A stretch of DNA of 40,628 nt from Undibacterium umbellatum (GCF_014284125.1 NZ_JACOFX010000030.1:1-40628), one strand, 5' to 3'. Counted from the stretch's first letter, positions 8,443 through 16,946 are shown. The notes: a model not told the origin generated them from the sequence alone. Program-made: numbers and translations.

Positions 8443-9381
8443 TCAAAAAGGCGTAGTCACCCTACCCTCATACGCTTGTAATATGAGCGACTTGGCATTT
8501 TCAAAATCATCACCGTTTGAAACCGACACTTCCAAATCACCAGTTCCCCAGTGGCCGCTATTGCTCACATTCCTGCAATTGGCAGGCATGACAGCAAATT
8601 GCTCTGGATCGAGATGCAAATACAACACGATACGATTCTTTTGTAGAACAACAGTGGCAAAATTTTTCAGGCGCTTGAATGCAGCATAGAGCTTTAGTTC
8701 TTTTCGCTCTACGTCATCACCAAGTGAGGCAATGAAGTCCTCAACGGTCGTCAATAATTCGCGTAGATGTGGAGACAATTCATGCAACCATTCTGCGTAT
8801 GACTTGTCGCCACTCCTGGGTCGATTAGCAGGAGTGACCTCGCTGACAGACTTGCTGATCGTTTTAGGTGTGGGATTGCTGCCACCGTTGGCTTGTTCCA
8901 ATAGCAGTAAATCCTCACCAAATAAGCGATAGCGTATTAACTCAATATTGCGATCTATCTGTTGTACTGCATGTGCATCAAACTTGGTGAAATCAGCGGC
9001 TATGCACACCAGGCGTGGGGCACTCCAGTCTATGCTGGCTGCGGCAGTCTCACCCAATTTTTTTGCTACCAATAGCTGGAACTCTGCCTGATGATCCATC
9101 AACCAATCAAGATAATACAAGCCTTGATTGATGACATTTTCAGACACAGAGCGCTTGTATTCCAAAATCACTGGACAGGCGTTTTCATCCAGGCCTAGCG
9201 TATCAATGCGCCCTCCGTGAGTTTTACCTGTACTGTATTCAGATGCCAGAAAACGTATGCGCAGCAGGTTTGTCAGGTTATTTTCTATCAGTGTCTGTAA
9301 AGGTCGCTCAAGGCCGGATGTATCGCCTTGCAGCATGGTGGCTTTGCCATCGCTCAGGCGGAATAAGCTGATTTCACTCAT
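8443..9381 (-). CDS. DUF5655 protein with NucS-like PD-(D/E)xK nuclease domain
   Basis: A 312-residue protein with two parts. The N-terminal part (about 1-170) resembles DUF91/NucS-type nuclease folds, with Asp60 (GRIDTLGLD) and Glu74-x-Lys76 (ILEYKR) as the likely metal-binding set. The C-terminal part (about 205-312), beginning SYAEWLHELSPHLRELL, matches the DUF5655 domain. Such proteins are often found near restriction and other defence genes, and this one faces hsdR tail to tail. The biochemical role is not established. The start at 9381 has only a weak ribosome binding site. It may be cotranscribed with the small gene at 9442-9807, which ends 60 bases upstream on the same strand. Confidence 0.8.
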   Translation of the reverse strand: MSEISLFRLSDGKATMLQGDTSGLERPLQTLIENNLTNLLRIRFLASEYSTGKTHGGRIDTLGLDENACPVILEYKRSVSENVINQGLYYLDWLMDHQAEFQLLVAKKLGETAAASIDWSAPRLVCIAADFTKFDAHAVQQIDRNIELIRYRLFGEDLLLLEQANGGSNPTPKTISKSVSEVTPANRPRSGDKSYAEWLHELSPHLRELLTTVEDFIASLGDDVERKELKLYAAFKRLKNFATVVLQKNRIVLYLHLDPEQFAVMPANCRNVSNSGHWGTGDLEVSVSNGDDFENAKSLILQAYEGRVTTPF

Positions 9382-9441
9382 ATTATTTTGTTGTCTTTTA
9401 AAGTAGCAATTGACGCATTATCAGAGCGAAGCGCCAATAAC

Positions 9442-9807
9442 TCAATACCTATGCTCATCCACCAAATGCTTGTTAAAACTGTACTTGCTGCCGCCTTGCA
9501 GCACATCGGTCAGGCGCTTGGGGTTGGCGGAGGAGATGAAGATGTCGGCGATGCCGTCCTTGACGCGGAACTTGGTGGCGGGGCTTAGGATGTTGTTGGC
9601 TTTGATCATCAGGTGACGGATGATTTTGGCTTTTTCGCTGCAGATGAGGAAGTGGTTTTCTTTTCTGAAGTTGGTCAGGGGGATGTTGAGCCACCAGCCT
9701 TCGTCGTTGCCGTAGCGAACGACTTGGGAGAATTGGGTGTTGCCTTCGTTGAGGACGTTGGCTTGCAGGGAATCGTTGGCGATTTGGATGGCTTCGGCTT
9801 TGTTCAT
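9442..9807 (-). CDS. Hypothetical protein, 121 residues
   Basis: Not recognised. The protein begins MNKAEAIQIANDSL, is soluble (no signal peptide or membrane segment) and contains a WWLNIPL segment and a basic-hydrophobic middle. The frame stays open upstream to 9918, but that extension runs through a palindromic repeat and reads as low-quality peptide, so the ATG at 9807 is chosen. It lies upstream of the DUF5655 gene on the same strand and diverges from the FAN1-type gene. It could be a small partner of the DUF5655 protein, but nothing in the sequence proves this. Confidence 0.6.
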   Translation of the reverse strand: MNKAEAIQIANDSLQANVLNEGNTQFSQVVRYGNDEGWWLNIPLTNFRKENHFLICSEKAKIIRHLMIKANNILSPATKFRVKDGIADIFISSANPKRLTDVLQGGSKYSFNKHLVDEHRY

Positions 9808-9890
9808 TTTTTGATCTTTTGAAAATTGTGAGCAGATGGGAGGGCAAATCGCACCTGGGGTTTTCGACTGAAACCCATCCCCATCCCGAC

Positions 9891-9909
9891 CTTCCCCTTG
9901 AAGGGGAAG
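9891..9909. repeat. Short palindromic intergenic repeat
   Basis: CTTCCCCTT (9891-9899) and AAGGGGAAG (9901-9909) form a perfect inverted repeat around one base, with the C-rich flank CCCATCCCCATCCCGA upstream. This style of unit is a common dispersed repeat in betaproteobacterial intergenic DNA. It lies between divergent genes and probably has no role in starting transcription. Confidence 0.65.
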
Positions 9910-9968
9910 GAGCTGCAAGCCTACATTGTAATCCCTGGCGTTTGCCCAGTGTCTAACATTGAGCTAAA

Positions 9969-9984
9969 CTGTATGCATATACAG
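9969..9984 (+). promoter_or_regulatory. LexA (SOS) box upstream of the FAN1-helicase operon
   Basis: The sequence CTGTATGCATATACAG fits CTGT-N8-ACAG, the LexA consensus of beta- and gammaproteobacteria, with no mismatch and an AT-rich spacer. It ends 25 bases before the ATG at 10010, where a bound repressor would cover the promoter or the initial transcribed region. No clean -35/-10 pair can be assigned; a TTGAGC at 9959-9964 could be the -35. The downstream genes are DNA repair enzymes, which fits SOS control. Confidence 0.8.
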
Positions 9985-10009
9985 TTATTTAAACGCTACT
10001 CCCTCCCCC

Positions 10010-11680
10010 ATGCTTGCCAATCTGGATAATCCTTTTTACTACCTTGAAAACTTCCAGGCCGTGCTGGACTGGGTGGGTGGGCGCTATGCGGATTTATTGG
10101 CTGATGATGAAGAGGCGTTTATTGCGCAGTTTGGCAGCCTGCCGCAGGCATCGCGGGCTTTGTTTGTGCGTATGGTGATGCGCAAGGGTTGCGTGTTCAG
10201 GGCCAGCAAGCTGGTGTATGGCGAAATTGGTGATACTTGGGCAGCCATGAAGGCGCTGGTGGATGTGGGCTGGGTGCAGGCTGATCCAGTGGTCGATATT
10301 GCTGGCTTGTTTGATTTGCTGCAAAAGCCTGAACTGGCGCTGGTGTTGGCGATGACGCCTGCGGAAAAGAAATTGCCCAAGGCTGAGCAACTGGGTTTGT
10401 TTGGCTTGCGGAATACGGGCAGCCGGGCTTTTTCTGCCTGGTGCTCAGGTGCGGTCAGTGCTGTGGATGATGTGGCTTACCAGGTGCTGAACAAGGATTT
10501 GTGTGACCGTTTGCGGTTGCTGTTTTTTGGCAATCTGTATCAGGACTGGTCTGAGTTTGTGTTGTCTGACCTGGGTATTTTCCAGTATGAGAAGGTGGAG
10601 TTTTCTGCGGCTTCGCGTGGCTTTGGCAAGCGGGCGGATATCGATGCTTATCTGGCTTTGCATGCCTGTCGTGAGGCTTTTCATGGGGAGCAGCCTGTGC
10701 CTGAGGTGCTGGCGCAACTGGCTGCGACTGGTTTGCATGCATTGGACAATGCCTGGCTGGCCAGCCGCCGTAACCGCTTGTTGTATCAGATTGGCGAGCA
10801 CCTGGAAAAGCAAAAGGACTGGGCGCTGGCGCAGCAGGTGTATGCGGGCTGCACTTATCCTGGTGCGCGCTTGCGTGCCATACGTGTGCTGGAGAAAAGC
10901 GAACAGACGCAGGCTGCCTATGATTTGCTGACGCTGGCACAGCAAGCGCCAGAGAGTGAGGCAGAGCATCAGCAGATGTTGCGTATTGCGCCGCGCCTTA
11001 GTCGCAAGCTGGGGCTGGCTAAAGCCGCCAAGGCGACCAGCAAGCCACCGACAGAGCTGGCCTTGCGCCTGCCCTTGCCGCAAGAGGATTATGTGGTCGA
11101 GTATGTGGTGCGTGATCATTTGCATAGTGATGATGCGCCGGTGTTTTATGTGGAGAATGCGCTTATCAATTCTCTGTTTGGTTTGTTGTGCTGGCCTGTG
11201 ATTTTCAAGGCGATACCGGGGGCGTTTTTTCATCCTTTCCAGCGTGGGCCTGCGGATTTATTGAGTGTTGATTTCCAGGCGCGGCGAGCGGATGATTTTG
11301 CTGCCTGTTTTGCGCAGCTTGATACGGGGGCTTATCGCCAGACCATACGGCAAACTTATGCAGCCAAGTCTAGTTTGCAATCACCCTTTGTGTTCTGGAG
11401 TGCGCTGTCTGAAGACTTGCTGGAGATGGCGCTGGCTTGCATACCTGCTCAACATTTGAAGCATAGTTTTGAGCGCATCTTGCTCGACATACGTGCCAAC
11501 CGTAATGGCTTCCCAGACTTGATACAGTTTTGGCCGCAAGAGCGGCGTTACCAGATGATAGAAGTCAAAGGGCCAGGCGACAAGTTGCAGGACAACCAGA
11601 AACGCTGGCTGGACTTTTGCGCGACACATGATATGCCTGTGACAGTGTGCTACCTGGAATGGCAAGAGGCTGAACAGTGA
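10010..11680 (+). CDS. FAN1-type structure-specific nuclease (VRR-NUC domain)
   Basis: A 556-residue homologue of bacterial FAN1, a nuclease that acts on branched and crosslink-containing DNA. The C-terminal VRR-NUC domain shows the full active-site pattern: Pro502-Asp503 in GFPDLIQF and Glu518-x-Lys520 in MIEVKG, followed by Gln in the DNQKRWLDF helix. Upstream are the helical SAP-like and TPR-like regions typical of the family (for example FLQSSRALFVRMV-type and YDLLTLAQQAPE helices). Its last codon overlaps the GTG start of the helicase gene. A perfect LexA box lies just upstream, so it is likely induced by DNA damage. The family call is firm; substrates are inferred from characterised FAN1 proteins. 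Confidence 0.9.
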   Translation: MLANLDNPFYYLENFQAVLDWVGGRYADLLADDEEAFIAQFGSLPQASRALFVRMVMRKGCVFRASKLVYGEIGDTWAAMKALVDVGWVQADPVVDIAGLFDLLQKPELALVLAMTPAEKKLPKAEQLGLFGLRNTGSRAFSAWCSGAVSAVDDVAYQVLNKDLCDRLRLLFFGNLYQDWSEFVLSDLGIFQYEKVEFSAASRGFGKRADIDAYLALHACREAFHGEQPVPEVLAQLAATGLHALDNAWLASRRNRLLYQIGEHLEKQKDWALAQQVYAGCTYPGARLRAIRVLEKSEQTQAAYDLLTLAQQAPESEAEHQQMLRIAPRLSRKLGLAKAAKATSKPPTELALRLPLPQEDYVVEYVVRDHLHSDDAPVFYVENALINSLFGLLCWPVIFKAIPGAFFHPFQRGPADLLSVDFQARRADDFAACFAQLDTGAYRQTIRQTYAAKSSLQSPFVFWSALSEDLLEMALACIPAQHLKHSFERILLDIRANRNGFPDLIQFWPQERRYQMIEVKGPGDKLQDNQKRWLDFCATHDMPVTVCYLEWQEAEQ

Positions 11681-13935
11681 GCAGTAATAGCACCGCCAGT
11701 TATACCGTGGCCGTGCGTGCCTTGTGCGAGTTCACGGCCAAGCAAGGTGACCTCGATTTGCGCTTTACGCCCTCGCCCACTGCCGAGCAAGGCATGGCCG
11801 GGCATGCAACTGTGGCCTTGCGCAGAAGCGGCAACTACCAGCGCGAAGTGAAGCTGGAAGGCCAGCATGGCAGCTTGCAAGTGCGTGGCCGCGCTGATGG
11901 TTATGATCCCGACTTGCAGCAGGTAGAAGAAATCAAGACCTTTCTGGGTGACTTGCATGCCATGCCAGATAATCACCGGCATTTGCATTGGGCGCAGGCC
12001 AAGGTGTATGGGCATTTGTTATGCCAGAAACTGGGCTTGCAAAAGATCAGTGTGGCGCTGGTGTATTTCAATATACAAAGTCAAAAAGAAACGGTATTGC
12101 AGCAGGAATTGCTTGCTGCTGAATTGGCAGATTTTTTTGTGCTGCTGTGTAGCCGCTTTATTGCCTGGGCTGAGCAGGAAGTGGCGCATCGTGCTGCGCG
12201 TGATCTGGCTTTGGGTGATATGGTCTTTCCACATGCGGCATTCAGACCGGGGCAAAGGCAACTGGCAGAAGCGATGTACAAGGCCAGCAAGCGCGGCTGT
12301 TGCCTGCTGGCGCAAGCGCCTACGGGTATAGGCAAGACCATAGGCAGTTTGTTCCCGCTGTTGAAGGCGACAGCGGAGCATAAGCTGGACAAGGTTTTTT
12401 ATCTGGCCGCAAAAACATCAGGACGGCAACTGGCTTTGCATGCGCTGGGCAATATCCAAAACAGCACGCCTAACCTGGGCTTGCGCACGCTGGAGTTGGT
12501 AGCCAAAACCAAGGCATGTGAATACCCTGAAGCAGCCTGTCATGGTGATGCCTGCCCGCTGGCCAAAGGTTTCTATGATCGCTTGCCTGCTGCGCGTGCC
12601 GCCGCTGTTGAACAGCAATTGCTGGACAAGGAAGGCTTGCGCAGTGTCGCCCTGGCACACCAGGTTTGCCCTTATTATCTGGGCATAGAAATGGCGCGCT
12701 GGGCCGATGTCATCATAGGCGACTATAACTATTATTTTGATCTCTATGCTTTGCTGCATGGCTTAACGATAGTCAACAACTGGCGTGTCGCCGTGCTGGT
12801 AGATGAGGCGCACAATATGGTGACGCGGGCGCGGCAGATGTATAGTGCAGAGCTGCAACGCGACAGCCTGAAACGCTTGCGCAAAACTCCTCCGCCAGCA
12901 CTCAAAAAACCTCTGAACAACTTGTATCGCGCCTGGCTGCAATTGGAAAAAGAACAGGAAGCTGATTATCAGGCCCATGCAGAGACACCTGAGAAATTGC
13001 TGACGGCACTGACGCGGCTATGTACAGAAATCGGTCTTTATTTTGCGGATAACCCCAGCCAGCTCGCACCGGATTTGCAACAGTTTTATCTGGATGCCTT
13101 GCTGTTCAACCGTCTGGCAGAAAGCTTTGCTGATCATTCGATATTTGATATCAGCAAGGAGCATGGTGCATCAACGCTATGCATACGCAATATCGTGCCT
13201 GCTGCTTTTCTGACACCACGTTTTGCAGCCAGCCATACGACGGCGCTGTTCTCGGCCACTCTCAGTCCCTGGAATTACTATTGCGACACGCTAGGCTTGC
13301 CAGATGGCACGGCTTGGGTGGATGTGGAATCGCCCTTCTCTGCTGATCAGTTGCAGGTGCATGTGGTGGATAGTGTTTCTACCCGCTATGCTGACCGTGC
13401 CCGTTCTGTTGCACCTATCGTCGCCTTGATGGCGCAACAGTATCAGGCGCAGCCGGGTAATTATCTGGCCTTCTTCAGCAGTTTTGATTATCTTGAGCAA
13501 GTCAGCAGCAGCTTTATCAACCAGCATCCTGATATTCCGGTGCGTTTGCAAACCCGGCGTATGAATGAAGCCGATCGTGAAGAATTCCTGGCGCAATTTA
13601 CTGAGGATAGTCAGGGTATTGCTTTTGCAGTGCTGGGCGGGTCATTTGGTGAAGGTATCGATTTGCCGGGCGCGCGGCTGATTGGTGCTTTCATTGCCAC
13701 GCTCGGTTTACCGCAGCTTAATCCCATCAATGAGCAGATCAAGCTGCGCATGGACAAGATCTTTGGGGCTGGGTATGACTATGCTTATCTTTATCCTGGC
13801 TTGCAAAAGGTGGTGCAGGCTGCCGGGCGGGTGATACGGCAGACGGATGATAAGGGTGTGGTGTATTTGATTGATGACAGGTTTGCGCGTGGGGATGTGC
13901 GGGCTTTGTTGCCGGGATGGTGGGCGGTGAGGTGA
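11677..13935 (+). CDS. XPD/DinG-like Fe-S DNA helicase with N-terminal nuclease-like domain
   Basis: A 752-residue SF2 helicase of the Rad3/XPD/DinG group. Walker A is APTGIGKT (214-221) and the DEAH box is 376-379. Cysteines 281, 288, 293 and 331 lie between them, where XPD-type helicases hold a 4Fe-4S cluster. The C-terminal half has FSATLSPW and the motif VI region QAAGRVIRQ. The first 150 residues look like a PD-(D/E)xK domain, with Asp74 (GRADGYD) and Glu85-x-Lys87 (EEIK), suggesting a helicase-nuclease fusion. The start is a GTG overlapping the FAN1-type stop (GTGA), so the two are translationally coupled and share the LexA box. A joint role in opening and trimming damaged DNA is inferred. 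Confidence 0.9.
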   Translation: MSSNSTASYTVAVRALCEFTAKQGDLDLRFTPSPTAEQGMAGHATVALRRSGNYQREVKLEGQHGSLQVRGRADGYDPDLQQVEEIKTFLGDLHAMPDNHRHLHWAQAKVYGHLLCQKLGLQKISVALVYFNIQSQKETVLQQELLAAELADFFVLLCSRFIAWAEQEVAHRAARDLALGDMVFPHAAFRPGQRQLAEAMYKASKRGCCLLAQAPTGIGKTIGSLFPLLKATAEHKLDKVFYLAAKTSGRQLALHALGNIQNSTPNLGLRTLELVAKTKACEYPEAACHGDACPLAKGFYDRLPAARAAAVEQQLLDKEGLRSVALAHQVCPYYLGIEMARWADVIIGDYNYYFDLYALLHGLTIVNNWRVAVLVDEAHNMVTRARQMYSAELQRDSLKRLRKTPPPALKKPLNNLYRAWLQLEKEQEADYQAHAETPEKLLTALTRLCTEIGLYFADNPSQLAPDLQQFYLDALLFNRLAESFADHSIFDISKEHGASTLCIRNIVPAAFLTPRFAASHTTALFSATLSPWNYYCDTLGLPDGTAWVDVESPFSADQLQVHVVDSVSTRYADRARSVAPIVALMAQQYQAQPGNYLAFFSSFDYLEQVSSSFINQHPDIPVRLQTRRMNEADREEFLAQFTEDSQGIAFAVLGGSFGEGIDLPGARLIGAFIATLGLPQLNPINEQIKLRMDKIFGAGYDYAYLYPGLQKVVQAAGRVIRQTDDKGVVYLIDDRFARGDVRALLPGWWAVR

Positions 13936-13961
13936 GTCAAAAAGTGCCGAAATGATCACCT

Positions 13962-14579
13962 TTATGCTGTAAATGTCGCATCCATTGCTAGTCTGTCGCA
14001 ATCCAATAATTGCCTGTTATATTTATTGTACAAATGCAAAAGTAATTCGTGATTTTCTCCTGCTACGTCCATGCCCCTGTCGTCATATGGAAAAACGGCA
14101 ATTCCTTTTTGCAGATTGAATAAATAGACCTTGCAATGCGGGTTCGGACGTATAGAAAAGTCAAAAGCAAATGCGCACCACAATAAACTTTGAAGCGCCG
14201 TTGATGATATCTCGAAAGCTAGATTTACCCAGTAAACCTGATCATCTTCATCCTGTGCTGTCCATATACAGCGCTGACGAGGGATTGAAATACCTGCCGT
14301 GTGTAGCTCACGCAAAACTGATTTCATAGAAAATCGATTCGCCCCGACAATTTTTTGCAAGCAAACCGTGATCATTGCTTCCCTTGCAAAAATGTCTTTG
14401 CATATTGATGTGGCCTTTCGCATGGCAGTCATGAATTGATCAAGCGAGCTTCCGCTTTCAGACAATTCAAAGCGCAAACCAGCTGGGTATGTGTAAAAAA
14501 GTGGGCGAGCGAATACATCATGTTTGAAGCTGCTCGTTATCCTGGAATGTATAGTCGAAAATTCTTGGTTTATATGCAT
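13962..14579 (-). CDS. DUF3885 domain protein
   Basis: A 205-residue soluble protein. The C-terminal 55 residues carry the features of DUF3885: LFNLQKGIAVF, then YDDRGMDV, then LYNKYNRQLLDCDRLAMD. The N-terminal part is not recognised. DUF3885 proteins often occur near polymorphic toxin or immunity genes or as singletons, and their function is unknown. The gene is convergent with the helicase, 26 bases apart, and has lower GC than its neighbours, which is consistent with acquisition. No partner gene is visible. Confidence 0.7.
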   Translation of the reverse strand: MHINQEFSTIHSRITSSFKHDVFARPLFYTYPAGLRFELSESGSSLDQFMTAMRKATSICKDIFAREAMITVCLQKIVGANRFSMKSVLRELHTAGISIPRQRCIWTAQDEDDQVYWVNLAFEISSTALQSLLWCAFAFDFSIRPNPHCKVYLFNLQKGIAVFPYDDRGMDVAGENHELLLHLYNKYNRQLLDCDRLAMDATFTA

Positions 14580-14701
14580 GTATGTCCGAACGTGCGTGTC
14601 ATATATTGATCTGCTTATTGCCTACAGTATGCCATTAAGCCTTGTGGTGTATGTATCTTGTGATTGATCCGGGCACCGCCAGGCTACGAAGTATCAGTGC
14701 A

Positions 14702-14733
14702 TAGGTCGGGCTACGCCTTGCCAGCCCAACCTA
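14702..14733. repeat. Palindromic intergenic repeat
   Basis: TAGGTCGGGCT (14702-14712) and AGCCCAACCTA (14723-14733) form an 11-base inverted repeat with one mismatch (a G-U pair in RNA), around a 10-base loop. It resembles the GTAGGTTGGGCT...AGCCCAACCTAC units scattered in many proteobacterial genomes. It sits between divergent genes. Confidence 0.7.
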
Positions 14734-14770
14734 CAGCCCCCTCGCCCCAATCAACACAAACACTCCATTA

Positions 14771-14787
14771 AACAAGTAAACCTTGTT
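14771..14787. promoter_or_regulatory. Candidate TetR operator over the -35 region
   Basis: AACAAG (14771-14776) and CTTGTT (14782-14787) form a 6-base inverted repeat with a 5-base centre that overlaps the -35 of the tetR promoter. This is a natural place for an autoregulatory TetR-family operator. It is inferred from position and symmetry only. Confidence 0.4.
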
Positions 14788-14811
14788 ATTTAACGAAACT
14801 ATGTATATATT
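14783..14811 (+). promoter_or_regulatory. Sigma-70 promoter of the tetR-aarF operon
   Basis: TTGTTA (14783-14788) and TATATT (14806-14811) are separated by 17 bases, a good match to the sigma-70 pattern. Transcription would begin near 14818, about 35 bases before the ATG at 14854. Confidence 0.6.
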
Positions 14812-14853
14812 AATGGAACTCAATCACCATTTTTATAGAAGTTCGTCTCGATT

Positions 14854-15597
14854 ATGAAAACTTCCAAGTCCCAGCAAGAGCAAACCCGGCGCAATTTGAT
14901 ACGCACTGCGGTCGATCTGATTACTGAAAAAGGCTATGACGCCGCTACCATGAAGCAGATTGCCCGTGAGGCGGGCATAGGGGATGCGACGATTTACAAG
15001 TACTTCCCCAGCAAGGAAAAAATCCTGCTGGCTTATTATGAACTGAGTATAGAAATCACCCTGGAAGTGGCGCAAGAAACGCCGGGTTGGGAAGAATTTA
15101 CCCTGCAAGAAAAGCTGCAAAGGCTGGTCGATGCCTTGCTGGAGATCTTGCTGGGTGATCGTGAATTTGTAGAAATTACACGTGATATTTTTGGCAAATC
15201 ACCATTGCTGATGATGCGTGACAATATGCCTGGTCAGCAAACCCTGAAGCAGGAAATCATCAGCCTGCTGGAAGAGGCCGAACAACGTGGCGATATTTCA
15301 CCTTGCGATTTCAAGAACCTGATTGGTGGTTTGTTTGGTGATTATCTGTTTGCTGTCATCGCTTATTGGCTCAAGGACGATTCAGAAGAATTTGCGAATA
15401 CCACGCAACTGGTGGACATGACACTGGCGATACTGGTCATGGCTTTGAAGAGTGGCATCGTCAATAAAGTATCTGAGCTGGCCAGCTTCATGCTGCGCAA
15501 CCAGTTATCGCGCATCATGCAAAATGGTTCTGGCTTGCTGGAAATGGTCAAGCTCGTGCAGAATGGATTAGGACGTGGCCTGGGGGATGCACGATGA
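14854..15597 (+). CDS. TetR/AcrR family transcriptional regulator
   Basis: A 247-residue repressor-type regulator. The N-terminal helix-turn-helix is clear: RRNLIRTAVDLITEKGYDAA, then MKQIAREAGIGDATIYKYF and PSKEKIL (about residues 12-60). The rest is an all-helical ligand-binding domain with no recognisable ligand signature. The stop overlaps the aarF start by 4 bases (ATGA), so it is the first gene of the operon it presumably controls. The inverted repeat over the -35 supports autoregulation. The inducing ligand is unknown; the downstream membrane and ABC1-kinase genes suggest a lipid or hydrophobic stress signal, which is inference. Confidence 0.9.
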   Translation: MKTSKSQQEQTRRNLIRTAVDLITEKGYDAATMKQIAREAGIGDATIYKYFPSKEKILLAYYELSIEITLEVAQETPGWEEFTLQEKLQRLVDALLEILLGDREFVEITRDIFGKSPLLMMRDNMPGQQTLKQEIISLLEEAEQRGDISPCDFKNLIGGLFGDYLFAVIAYWLKDDSEEFANTTQLVDMTLAILVMALKSGIVNKVSELASFMLRNQLSRIMQNGSGLLEMVKLVQNGLGRGLGDAR

Positions 15598-16946
15598 ACA
15601 AGGCACCGCCCGCCAGCAAGCTGGGCAGAACTGCCATTACAGGCCTGGCACTGGCGCAGGCTGGTGCCAGCAAGCTGGGACACAAGGCGCGGCAAATGTT
15701 GCGCAGCGATGACGACAAGCAAGCTGCGCAAGAACGCCATGAAACTGAGCTGGGACGCATACTGTTCAGGGCGCTCAACCAGCTAAAAGGCAGTGCCCTC
15801 AAGGTATCGCAATTGCTGAGCATGGAAGCTGACTTTTTACCGGAAGGCATACGCCGCGAACTGGCGAAAGGCTGCCATCAGGTCACGCCACTGAACCGCG
15901 CCCTTATCCATAAAGTCTTCCAGCGTGAATTTGGCATGGCACCAGAACACCTGTATGCGCAATTTGACGCACATGCCTTTGCAGCAGCCAGTCTGGGACA
16001 GGTACATCATGCACAGTTGGCTGATGGCAGGCAACTGGCAGTCAAGGTGCAGTACCCCGGCATTGCATCTGCCATAGGCAGTGATTTGCGCATGCTGCGT
16101 GGCATCTTTCAAACCCTGGCGGTGGGTACTACCATCTTGCCACGCAAGGAAGTCATAGACCGCTTCATGAGTGAGCTGGAAATCAAGATGGGTGAAGAGC
16201 TAGATTATGAGCATGAGGCGATGCAGCTCAACTGGTTTCATGAGCATGTGAACCTGCCTGGCATCGTGATACCCAAATGCTTCGATGAGATGTCGAGCAA
16301 GCGCGTCTTGACGATGGAAAAGCTCGATGGCTTGCATCTTGATGCCTGGCTGGCGACAGCACCTGACCAGGCACAGCGCAATCACTTTGGGCAATTGTTG
16401 TTTGACTGGTTCTGGTTCAGCGTTTGCGAGTTGGGCCGCGTGCATGCGGACCCGCATCCTGGCAATTTTTTATTCATGTCAGACGGACGTTTGGCGGTGC
16501 TGGATTTTGGTTGCACCAGTAAAATCTCGTTCAGCTTTTGTGATGCGATGGCACGGAGCTGGCGCGCCCTTTTGATGAAGGATGAAGTGGAGCGTAATCG
16601 CATCCTGCGCCTGGCATATATAGATCTGGGTCTGTTTTCTGATACGGTCACGCAAGATGAATTTGATCATAGCGTCATGACCGCACTTGCCGACCTGCAT
16701 GCCTGGAAGATGGAAGCATTTCAAGACAGCCAGTTTGATTTCAGTAATAAATCACCCTACCCCAAAACCATCAATGCCGAACATAGCAGGCTGCTGTCGG
16801 GCATCCTGTCAGGCTGGCATGAAGACGTGCCTTATTTTGACCGTGCTTATCTGGGGCTGATGAATATGCTCAAGAAAATGGGGGCTGTCGTCAATACACA
16901 AATAGCCTGGACCAGGCAAGGCGCAGCTCATGTCAACCCAAATTAA
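15594..16946 (+). CDS. AarF/ABC1/UbiB family atypical kinase
   Basis: A 450-residue ABC1-type protein kinase-like ATPase, a family linked to quinone synthesis and lipid handling. The alanine-rich loop AAASLGQVH (130-138), the lysine in AVKVQYPG (Lys151), the catalytic loop HADPHPGN (about 283-290) and the DFG motif (about 304-306) are all present. The N-terminal KxGQ motif reads KVSQ (70-73): Lys and Gln are kept but Gly is Ser. It is unlikely to be the housekeeping UbiB because it sits in a TetR-led operon away from ubiE and ubiJ. Its last 16 bases overlap the next gene. Its C-terminal tail (about residue 407 on) is duplicated in the 60-codon ORF at 17316. Confidence 0.88.
   Translation: MNKAPPASKLGRTAITGLALAQAGASKLGHKARQMLRSDDDKQAAQERHETELGRILFRALNQLKGSALKVSQLLSMEADFLPEGIRRELAKGCHQVTPLNRALIHKVFQREFGMAPEHLYAQFDAHAFAAASLGQVHHAQLADGRQLAVKVQYPGIASAIGSDLRMLRGIFQTLAVGTTILPRKEVIDRFMSELEIKMGEELDYEHEAMQLNWFHEHVNLPGIVIPKCFDEMSSKRVLTMEKLDGLHLDAWLATAPDQAQRNHFGQLLFDWFWFSVCELGRVHADPHPGNFLFMSDGRLAVLDFGCTSKISFSFCDAMARSWRALLMKDEVERNRILRLAYIDLGLFSDTVTQDEFDHSVMTALADLHAWKMEAFQDSQFDFSNKSPYPKTINAEHSRLLSGILSGWHEDVPYFDRAYLGLMNMLKKMGAVVNTQIAWTRQGAAHVNPN

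Noticed and set aside
9473..9847. Second minus-strand frame of 124 codons
   Set aside because: It is extremely rich in Arg, Gln, His and Pro, a typical shadow frame.
9808..9918. Upstream extension of the 121-residue gene
   Set aside because: It runs through a palindromic repeat and has non-coding character.
10445..11233. Minus-strand ORF of 262 codons opposite the FAN1-type gene
   Set aside because: The peptide is an Arg/Gln/His-rich shadow of a strongly supported gene.
5531..14733. Palindromic repeats as a CRISPR array
   Set aside because: The three palindromes differ in sequence and are kilobases apart; there are no regular spacers and no cas genes.
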